NCBI GenBank assembly: GCA_035759665.1 | Contig: DASTUM010000168.1 | Location: 1-7,009 of the forward strand | DNA: 7,009 nt | Reading direction: 5' to 3' | Source: Micavibrio_A sp035759665 | Lineage (GTDB): Bacteria; Pseudomonadota; Alphaproteobacteria; Micavibrionales; Micavibrionaceae | In this document: positions 1-5,257 of the stretch, one piece after another | Layout of the letters: each line of letters opens with the position of its first letter | How positions within the stretch are numbered: the first letter of the stretch is position 1 | Made by a program: the position numbers and the translations under genes | The notes under the pieces: generated by a model | The model's database searches: none | What the model was told of the DNA's origin: nothing | Seen by the model: the letters and a program-made list of their open reading frames with translations, nothing else

Positions 1-413
1 GCCTGCTGCAAAAAGCCGGTCTGTCCGTGGGCAGCGTAAGCAAGACATCCGGTATGCCCGGCGCCGAGAATTTCGGCTGGACGGACGGCGGCAACGTCAA
101 AGGCACGGCATCCGTGAAGATGTCTTCGGGCGGCTTCGACAATCAGGTATCGCAGTATATCGCACAGCAAAAGAGCCAGTGCGGTGGCGGGGATTTCGCC
201 TCGATGCCCTCGCCGACCAATTCCGGCGGCGTGAAGCGCACGGCGCTTTATGAAACGGCCTGCGTCAGCGGTGGATCGAGCGTATCCTCCTCGCTTCTCT
301 TCTTCGAGGATCAGGGCCGCTTCATCGCCATCTCGAACCAGATCAACGCCGCGGACATGGATATCGCCATGGACAGCCGCGACAAGATCGCCAGCTTCGT
401 AAGAGGGCTTTAA
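1..413 (+). CDS. Unrecognised protein, C-terminal part (5' end outside window)
   Basis: An open frame enters from the left edge (first full codon at position 3) and stops with TAA at 411-413, leaving 136 visible residues. I do not recognise a family. The visible part is rich in Ser, Gly and Asn, has only two cysteines (about visible residues 60 and 87) that could form a disulfide, and ends in a hydrophobic/amphipathic stretch (LLFFEDQGRFIAISNQ followed by a helical DIAMDSRDKIASFV). This composition fits a soluble exported or periplasmic protein, but the N-terminus that would show a signal peptide is missing. A GTG at 27 is in frame, but the frame is open upstream of it and no convincing ribosome binding site precedes it, so I treat the gene as truncated by the window. 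It is followed by a gene-free repeat region and shows no functional link to the pha genes. Confidence 0.75.
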   Translation, partial: LLQKAGLSVGSVSKTSGMPGAENFGWTDGGNVKGTASVKMSSGGFDNQVSQYIAQQKSQCGGGDFASMPSPTNSGGVKRTALYETACVSGGSSVSSSLLFFEDQGRFIAISNQINAADMDIAMDSRDKIASFVRGL

Positions 414-517
414 GCTCTCCTCGTCGCAGGGGCGGTCTTAAGCGCGGGGAATCTCCAGACCGGATGCCGCTCCTTGGCCTTCGCCAGACTCATCGCAATG
501 ATGACGTTGTGAACCGC

Positions 518-584
518 TGTCGTCCTGAAGGAGCGTCGGCGACTGAAGGATTCCAGGGGATCCTTCGCTACGCTCAGGATGACA
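518..584. repeat. Imperfect inverted repeat, dispersed-repeat family A
   Basis: The left arm (518-554) begins TGTCGTCCTGA and ends GAAGGATTCC. The right arm (558-584), read on the minus strand, is TGTCATCCTGAGCG then TAGCGAAGGATCC. The arm ends match and the middles differ, giving an imperfect hairpin. The right arm is the widely dispersed bacterial repeat whose spurious translations contain the peptide CHPERSEG, and that peptide appears here in the minus-strand translation. I infer a REP- or MITE-like non-coding element carried between genes. No transposase is nearby. Confidence 0.7.
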
Positions 585-623
585 ATGGGGTTGGTGCCGC
601 GACACGAAATCTCTTCCAGCTAT

Positions 624-688
624 GTCATTGAGGCGAAGCCGAAGCAATCCAGACTGGATTGCCGCATCGCTGCGCTCCTCGCAATGAC
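624..688. repeat. Imperfect inverted repeat, dispersed-repeat family B
   Basis: The left arm (624-652) starts GTCATTG and ends GCAATCCAG. The right arm (654-688), read on the minus strand, starts GTCATTGCGAGGAGCG and ends GCAATCCAG. The outer 7 and inner 9 bases match exactly, while the middles differ in sequence and length. One base separates the arms. This is the other very common dispersed bacterial repeat, recognised by spurious peptides such as SLRGAQRCGNP. Together with the neighbouring family A repeat it forms a compact non-coding cluster. Confidence 0.7.
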
Positions 689-721
689 GGGATGGGCGTT
701 TTTGAAGAAACGCGGGGGAGA

Positions 722-750
722 CTTCGCTGTGCTGAGCGATGACAAAGGGG
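722..750. repeat. Decayed half-copy of repeat family A
   Basis: Positions 722-750 (CTTCGCTGTGCTGAGCGATG followed by ACAAAGGGG) closely resemble positions 563-590, the right arm of the inverted repeat at 518-584, including the trailing GGGG. Differences are a few substitutions and a one-base insertion. No matching left arm is visible, so I read this as a degenerate single arm left from an older insertion or a rearrangement. Confidence 0.5.
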
Positions 751-795
751 CTGGGGATGGCAAGGGCTGGGGAAGACCAAGGGGATTGGGAGGGG
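747..795 (+). other. G-tract cluster, potential G-quadruplex
   Basis: Seven runs of three or four guanines occur on the plus strand (747-750, 753-756, 764-766, 769-772, 781-784, 788-790, 792-795). The first four have spacers of 2, 7 and 2 bases and so meet the usual G3+N1-7 pattern. The cluster lies just past the phaR terminator, between repeats and gene end. Whether it folds or matters is unknown. Confidence 0.5.
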
Positions 796-799
796 CGAT

Positions 800-830
800 A
801 AAAAACCCCGCCGGATAGCGGGGGTTTTTT
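800..830 (-). terminator. Rho-independent terminator of phaR
   Basis: CCCCGC (806-811) pairs with GCGGGG (818-823) around a 6-base loop. An A-run precedes it (800-805) and a T-run follows (825-830). On the minus strand, transcripts leaving phaR (stop at 845-847) meet the hairpin about 15 bases later, followed by six U residues. Because both sides carry the A/T runs, it could also stop plus-strand transcripts from the left. Confidence 0.85.
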
Positions 831-844
831 GTCCTTGGAGGGAA

Positions 845-1336
845 TTACTTATCGTCCTTGCCCGGCGGTGTGCCGAAGGGGCGGAACATGCGCATGGCGT
901 TTTCGAACATGGCCATATTTTGCTTGTTGATCTCTTCGAGATTCGGGACGGGGAACATGCCTTCGATCGATTTGTTGATCTGCTGGCGGAGCTGCTCCTG
1001 GTTCTTGGCGAAGGTCTGGATCGTGTGCTCCAGATAATTCGGCACAAGCGGAGCGAGGTTATCGCCGTAGAAACCGATGAGCTGGCGGAGGAAGCCGATG
1101 GGGAGGAGGGACTGGCCCTCGTTCTGCTCTTCCTCGACGATGATCTGTGTCAGGACGGAGCGGGTGAGGTCTTCGCCCGTCTTGGCATCGTAAACGACGA
1201 AGTCACGGCCTTCCTTGACCATTTCGCCGAGATCTTCGAGCGTGACGTAACTGCTGCGCCCCGTGTCGTATAGACGGCGGTTTGCGTATTTCTTGATGAC
1301 GGTCGGTCCGTCAGACCTTTTCTTGGCAGTGGCCAT
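845..1336 (-). CDS. phaR: PhaR, PHB/PHA synthesis repressor
   Basis: Regulator of polyhydroxyalkanoate storage. Members of this family bind DNA upstream of phasin, pha and phaR genes and are released when they bind PHB polymer. The 163-residue product has the highly conserved N-terminal PHB/PHA accumulation regulator DNA-binding domain (about residues 11-71, including KKYANRRLYDTGRSSYVTLE and the downstream FVVYDAKTGEDLTRSVLTQI). A PHB_acc-type region follows (about 75-118, with LLPIGFLRQLIGFYGDNL and a Gln-rich helix), then a short polar tail. Length is typical of the shorter alphaproteobacterial members. I chose the ATG at 1336 because AGGAGG (1345-1350, minus strand) sits 8 bases upstream. 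A GTG at 1342 is only 2 bases from that site and is unlikely. The gene is divergent from the PhaC-like gene and ends at a strong terminator. Confidence 0.95.
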   Translation of the reverse strand: MATAKKRSDGPTVIKKYANRRLYDTGRSSYVTLEDLGEMVKEGRDFVVYDAKTGEDLTRSVLTQIIVEEEQNEGQSLLPIGFLRQLIGFYGDNLAPLVPNYLEHTIQTFAKNQEQLRQQINKSIEGMFPVPNLEEINKQNMAMFENAMRMFRPFGTPPGKDDK

Positions 1337-1380
1337 GGGCACTTCCTCCTGGAATATTGCTGCGAGAATTATTAACTATT

Positions 1381-1409
1381 ATTATGCACAAGATTATATT
1401 GCAAGGCAA
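1381..1409 (-). promoter_or_regulatory. Candidate phaR promoter
   Basis: On the minus strand, TTGCCT (1404-1409) and CATAAT (1381-1386) are separated by 17 bases, a good sigma-70 arrangement. The predicted start near 1374 would leave a leader of about 38 bases containing the AGGAGG site of phaR. The -35 box lies within the TTGC-N3-GCAA palindrome, as expected for a repressed promoter. No other pair in this stretch looked better: a TATAAT at about 1395-1400 lacks a -35 partner. Confidence 0.55.
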
Positions 1410-1429
1410 AAGAATTCGTCCTTGTGCAT
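1384..1429. repeat. Perfect 9-bp inverted repeat flanking the operator
   Basis: ATGCACAAG (1384-1392) and CTTGTGCAT (1421-1429) are exact reverse complements separated by 28 bases. The TTGC-N3-GCAA palindrome lies between them. The left arm overlaps the candidate phaR -10 box (1381-1386). Each arm contains TGCA, so these could be further regulator contacts, possibly bridging two dimers. Confidence 0.55.
1399..1409. promoter_or_regulatory. Candidate PhaR operator (TTGC-N3-GCAA)
   Basis: Perfect palindrome TTGCAAGGCAA in the phaR/phaC divergent region. PhaR proteins recognise TGC-rich sites, and a CTGC-N3-GCAG pattern is reported for Rhodobacter sphaeroides PhaR; this site has the same spacing and TGC/GCA core. 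It overlaps the -35 box of the candidate phaR promoter, which fits autorepression. Assignment to PhaR is inference. Confidence 0.5.
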
Positions 1430-1445
1430 TTTTACCCATGTTTTG

Positions 1446-1454
1446 TGCTATAAG
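1446..1454 (+). promoter_or_regulatory. Candidate extended -10 promoter for the PhaC-like gene
   Basis: TGCTATAAG fits the extended -10 pattern TGnTATAAT with one mismatch. No good -35 hexamer lies at 16-18 bases (TTGTGC at 1422-1427 is 21 bases away). The predicted start near 1461 would leave a very short leader just including AAGGA (1463-1467). Confidence 0.35.
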
Positions 1455-1472
1455 TCGTATATAAGGAAAATA

Positions 1473-2561
1473 ATGGTGCGCAGCGGACCCAAACCCCTCA
1501 CGTTTCAACTCGGCATGGCCTCGGTGGCCGCTGCCGGGCTGGCCGGAGGTACGGCTTTTTCCGAAGGGACGCTGCAAAAATTCTTTGAAGGCATCAAGAA
1601 ATATCAGGCGCACCCGTTTCGCCGCGCCCTGCCGGCCCTGCCCGTCGTCTGGCAGGAAGGCGAGGCCCGCCTGTTTCGTGCGAAGGCGACGAGCGGAGAG
1701 CGCAAAACGCCCATTGTCCTGATCCCGTCGATGGTGAACAAGTCAGATATTCTCGATCTTCTGGAAGACCGCTCGCTGCTGCGCTGGCTGGCGGGGCAGG
1801 GGTTCGACGCTTATCTGCTGGACTGGGGCCGGGCGGCGCAGGACGAGGGGCAGGAAACCATCGACGCCGCGATGGAGCGGCGGCTCCTTCCGGCGCTGGA
1901 AAGTCTCGGCGGGCCGGTTCTGCTGCTCGGCTATTGCATGGGCGGGCTGTTTGCCGCGGCTGCGGCCGCACTGCGCCCCGATCTCGTGCGCGGGGTCGTG
2001 ATGCTTGCCGCGCCGTGGAATTTCCACGATGAGGCGGCGGCCCTCAAAAACCGCCTGATGCTGATGAAACCCACGGCCATACCTTATATGAAGCAATATA
2101 ACCGCCTGCCCGAAAGCTGGATGCAGGCCGTGTTCGCGACGCTCGACCCAGAGGGCAGCATCCGGAAATTCTCGTCCTTCGCGGACATGGCTGCGGACGA
2201 CCCCCGCGTTCCCGTCTTCATGGCGGTGGAGGACTGGCTGAACGAGGGACTCGATCTTCCGGCGGGAATTGCCATGATGTGCATGGAGGAATGGTATGAA
2301 CAAAACTTGCCGTATCGGGGCGCATGGGCCGTGTGCGGCAAAACGATCCGCGCGGGGGATTTGAAGGCGCCGACCCTCGTCGTCGCGGCGCGGGACGACA
2401 AGATCGTGCCGCTCGATTCTGCGCTGGCTTTCGCCGACAAACGGGTCAAAGGTGATCGCCTTGTCGCGGCGACGGGGCATGTCGGCCTGATCGCGAGCGG
2501 GAAAGCGGTTTCCGAAATCTGGAGGCCGATGGCCGACTGGTTTGCAGCGCAGCAGCAATAA
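1473..2561 (+). CDS. Short class III-like PHA synthase homologue (alpha/beta hydrolase fold)
   Basis: Likely polymerises (R)-3-hydroxyacyl-CoA into PHA, or is a close relative of such enzymes. The 362-residue product has the PhaC lipase-like box GYCMGG with cysteine nucleophile C155, Asp D308 (ARDDKIVP) and His H336 (TGHVGL...SGKA). The C-to-D distance of 153 residues and D-to-H of 28 nearly equal those I recall for Allochromatium vinosum PhaC (C149, D302, H331), and total length matches class III (about 355). LIPSMVNKSDILDLLEDRSL (84-102) and YLLDWG (114-119) are also class III-like. Residues about 11-28 are hydrophobic, with the opening RSGPKPLTFQLG. The start at 1473 has AAGGA 5 bases upstream; the frame stays open to 1263 only because it overlaps phaR. 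No PhaE is seen beside it, so function as an active synthase is probable but unproved. Databases may name it only an alpha/beta hydrolase. Confidence 0.85.
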   Translation: MVRSGPKPLTFQLGMASVAAAGLAGGTAFSEGTLQKFFEGIKKYQAHPFRRALPALPVVWQEGEARLFRAKATSGERKTPIVLIPSMVNKSDILDLLEDRSLLRWLAGQGFDAYLLDWGRAAQDEGQETIDAAMERRLLPALESLGGPVLLLGYCMGGLFAAAAAALRPDLVRGVVMLAAPWNFHDEAAALKNRLMLMKPTAIPYMKQYNRLPESWMQAVFATLDPEGSIRKFSSFADMAADDPRVPVFMAVEDWLNEGLDLPAGIAMMCMEEWYEQNLPYRGAWAVCGKTIRAGDLKAPTLVVAARDDKIVPLDSALAFADKRVKGDRLVAATGHVGLIASGKAVSEIWRPMADWFAAQQQ

Positions 2562-2585
2562 TCCGTTTTTTGCGCGATTGCCGCC

Positions 2586-2614
2586 TTGAAATCCATGACT
2601 TCGCGCCCTATTGT
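2586..2614 (+). promoter_or_regulatory. Candidate phaAB promoter
   Basis: TTGAAA (2586-2591) and TATTGT (2609-2614) are 17 bases apart in the 98-base gap before phaA, with predicted start near 2621. Two TTGC half-sites (2570-2573 and 2578-2581) lie just upstream, which could be relevant to PhaR, but they do not form a palindrome. No convincing terminator separates phaA from the PhaC-like gene, so read-through is also possible. Confidence 0.4.
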
Positions 2615-2659
2615 CACCCCGTCCTTCCCACCCGCTTTTCGTGAATGGAGACTTTATAT

Positions 2660-3865
<1,206 letters not shown>

Positions 3866-3867
3866 AG

Positions 3868-4593
3868 ATGTCTAAAGGGGTTGCTATCGTCACCGGCGGA
3901 ACGCGCGGGATCGGTCTTGAAATCACACGCGGTCTGGTGGAAGAGGGGTATGAAGTGGCCGCCATCTATCACGGCAATGAAGAAGCCGCGAAGGCCTGCG
4001 AGCAGCAGACCAATGCCCGCGCCTTCAAGATCGACGTCGCGGATTTCGATGCCTGCCAGTCCGGCTGCGCCGCCATCGAGGCGGAGATGGGGCCTATCAG
4101 CCTCCTCGTCAACAATGCCGGCATAACCCGCGACGGCGTGCTGCACAAAATGTCGCCCGACCAGTGGCGCGCGGTTCTGGAAACCAACCTGACGTCGTGC
4201 TTCAACATGACCCGCGCGATCATCACGGGTATGCGCGAACGCGGCTTCGGGCGCATCGTCAATATCAGCTCCATCAACGGCCAGAAGGGCCAGTTCGGCC
4301 AGACGAATTATTCCGCCGCAAAGGCCGGGATGCTCGGCTTCACCAAGGCGCTGGCGCTGGAAAGCGCGGCGAAGGGGATCACGGTCAACGCGATTTGCCC
4401 GGGCTATATCGCCACCGACATGACCGCCTCGATGAAGCAGGACGTCCTGGAATCCATCGTCCGCCAGATTCCCGTGGCCCGCATGGGGACGCCCAAGGAG
4501 ATCGCCGATATCGTGATCTTCCTCGCCTCGGACAAGGCCGGTTTCATCAACGGCGCGACCATCACCGCGAATGGCGGCCAGTATCTTGTTTGA
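3868..4593 (+). CDS. phaB: PhaB, acetoacetyl-CoA reductase (short-chain dehydrogenase)
   Basis: Reduces acetoacetyl-CoA to (R)-3-hydroxybutyryl-CoA, the PHB monomer, with NADPH in most family members. The 241-residue SDR protein has the nucleotide-binding TGGTRGIG (9-16), NNAG (82-85), N107 in LETNLTSCFN, and the catalytic S135, Y148 and K152 in the PhaB signature NISSINGQKGQFGQTNYSAA. The PGYIATDM segment (178-185) and a C-terminal INGATITANGGQY complete the fold. The NGQKGQFGQTNY motif and position after phaA favour PhaB over FabG, a close relative. Residues after the second beta strand (YHGNEE, 34-39) lack an obvious arginine for the NADPH phosphate, so cofactor preference cannot be read with certainty. 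GAGG at 3854-3857, inside the end of phaA, serves as ribosome binding site 10 bases from ATG; translation is likely coupled. Confidence 0.95.
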   Translation: MSKGVAIVTGGTRGIGLEITRGLVEEGYEVAAIYHGNEEAAKACEQQTNARAFKIDVADFDACQSGCAAIEAEMGPISLLVNNAGITRDGVLHKMSPDQWRAVLETNLTSCFNMTRAIITGMRERGFGRIVNISSINGQKGQFGQTNYSAAKAGMLGFTKALALESAAKGITVNAICPGYIATDMTASMKQDVLESIVRQIPVARMGTPKEIADIVIFLASDKAGFINGATITANGGQYLV

Positions 4594-4617
4594 CGCCTAG
4601 GCCGTTCCGGATACAAT
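4590..4617 (+). promoter_or_regulatory. Candidate promoter for a leaderless mRNA of the cNMP-binding gene
   Basis: TTGACG (4590-4595), overlapping the phaB stop codon, and TACAAT (4612-4617) are 16 bases apart, each with one mismatch to the sigma-70 consensus. The expected start, 6-8 bases past the -10 box, falls on or beside the ATG at 4624. Confidence 0.5.
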
Positions 4618-4623
4618 GGCGCG

Positions 4624-5160
4624 ATGAAAAACACCGCCATTCTCGAACGCCGCTTCGTTCCCAAAGGCCAGATCCTCATCCGCGAGGGTGAATACGGGCA
4701 GGACGCCTATCTCGTCCAGTCCGGCGAGCTCTCCGTCTTTATCACCAAGGACGGGGAGGATGTCGAACTTGCGCGCCTCGGCGCAGGTCAGATCGTAGGG
4801 GAGATGGCCTTCGTGTTCGATGCTCCCCGCACCGCGAGCGTCAGGGCGACGCAGGACTCCAACCTCATCGTCATCAGCCGTCAGCAATTCGAGGAGAAGC
4901 TGAGGGAATCCGACCCGACCGTGCGGGCCATCGTGCAGATGCTCTCGCAGCGGATCGTCGATTCCAACAACACGCTTCTCAACAAGAAAAGCGATCTCGA
5001 CGATCTCAGGGAAACGGCGCGGGTGATTTATCAGAATATTTCCCTCAAGCTCACCCGGAACCAGCAGCGCAATTTTCAAAACACGGTGCTGCCGCATCTC
5101 GAAGCGCTGCTCGATTCCCTCGATACGTTCCAGGAACGCTACGGCGCCGCCGAAGAGTAG
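4624..5160 (+). CDS. Cyclic-nucleotide-binding-domain protein without DNA-binding domain
   Basis: A 178-residue protein with one Crp-type cyclic nucleotide-binding (double-psi/jelly-roll) domain at about residues 5-110. It has early strand glycines (GQILIREGEYGQDAYLVQSG, 15-34) and a well-kept phosphate-binding cassette, GEMAFVFDAPRTASVRA (59-75), with E60 and R69 at the positions that hold the ribose and phosphate in CRP and PKA. Binding of cAMP or cGMP is therefore plausible. From about 111 to the end there is a polar, mostly helical tail (SNNTLLNKKSDLDDLRETAR, then a Gln/Asn/Leu-rich segment) and no helix-turn-helix, so it is not a Crp/Fnr transcription factor as built; a partner protein is likely. 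It lies 30 bases after phaB in the same direction and before a terminator, so it may share the pha transcript. No real Shine-Dalgarno site precedes the ATG. Its exact role is unknown. Confidence 0.88.
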   Translation: MKNTAILERRFVPKGQILIREGEYGQDAYLVQSGELSVFITKDGEDVELARLGAGQIVGEMAFVFDAPRTASVRATQDSNLIVISRQQFEEKLRESDPTVRAIVQMLSQRIVDSNNTLLNKKSDLDDLRETARVIYQNISLKLTRNQQRNFQNTVLPHLEALLDSLDTFQERYGAAEE

Positions 5161-5180
5161 CCCAAATCACGGGGAACTGT

Positions 5181-5208
5181 TTGTAATCTCAAGCTTTCGG
5201 GCTATATA
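5181..5208 (+). promoter_or_regulatory. Candidate asmA promoter overlapping a terminator
   Basis: TTGTAA (5181-5186) is followed 16 bases later by TATATA (5203-5208), with CTATAT matching the -10 form common in alphaproteobacteria. A TATAAA at 5205-5210 is an alternative at 18 bases. The -10 region is the loop of the terminator hairpin at 5194-5219. Predicted start near 5216 gives a leader of about 40 bases. Confidence 0.4.
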
Positions 5209-5230
5209 AAACCCGAAAGATTTGTTTTTT
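5194..5230 (+). terminator. Rho-independent terminator after the pha/cNMP gene set
   Basis: CTTTCGGG (5194-5201) pairs perfectly with CCCGAAAG (5212-5219) around a 10-base AT-rich loop, followed by the T-rich run ATTTGTTTTTT (5220-5230). It begins about 33 bases after the stop of the cNMP-binding gene and would end the transcript of the upstream set. Confidence 0.85.
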
Positions 5231-5257
5231 ACCCTCATTTTTTATCCCGGAGATCGC

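Noticed and set aside
438..1047. Several open frames on both strands across the repeat cluster (438-647 minus, 579-818 plus, 625-1047 minus)
   Set aside because: Their translations are the well-known spurious peptides of the dispersed repeats (CHPERSEG, SLRGAQR), they lack ribosome sites, and the last runs into phaR out of frame.
920..1273. Plus-strand frame opposite phaR
   Set aside because: It is the antisense shadow of phaR, whose protein matches a known family along its length.
1337..1342. GTG start for phaR adding two residues
   Set aside because: It is only 2 bases from AGGAGG; ATG at 1336 has ideal spacing.
1263..1472. 70-residue N-terminal extension of the PhaC-like protein
   Set aside because: It would overlap phaR, crosses the AT-rich promoter region and has low-complexity composition; ATG 1473 has a ribosome site and gives the class III length.
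1743..2558. 271-residue minus-strand frame opposite the PhaC-like gene
   Set aside because: Arg/His/Pro-rich translation typical of an antisense frame in GC-rich coding DNA; no ribosome site or family resemblance.
2559..2590. T-run after the PhaC-like gene as a possible terminator
   Set aside because: The TTTTTT at about 2566-2571 has no GC-rich hairpin immediately before it.
3868..4593. Reading phaB as FabG (3-oxoacyl-ACP reductase)
   Set aside because: The NGQKGQFGQTNY motif and the 2-base linkage to phaA favour PhaB, and no fatty-acid synthesis genes are nearby.
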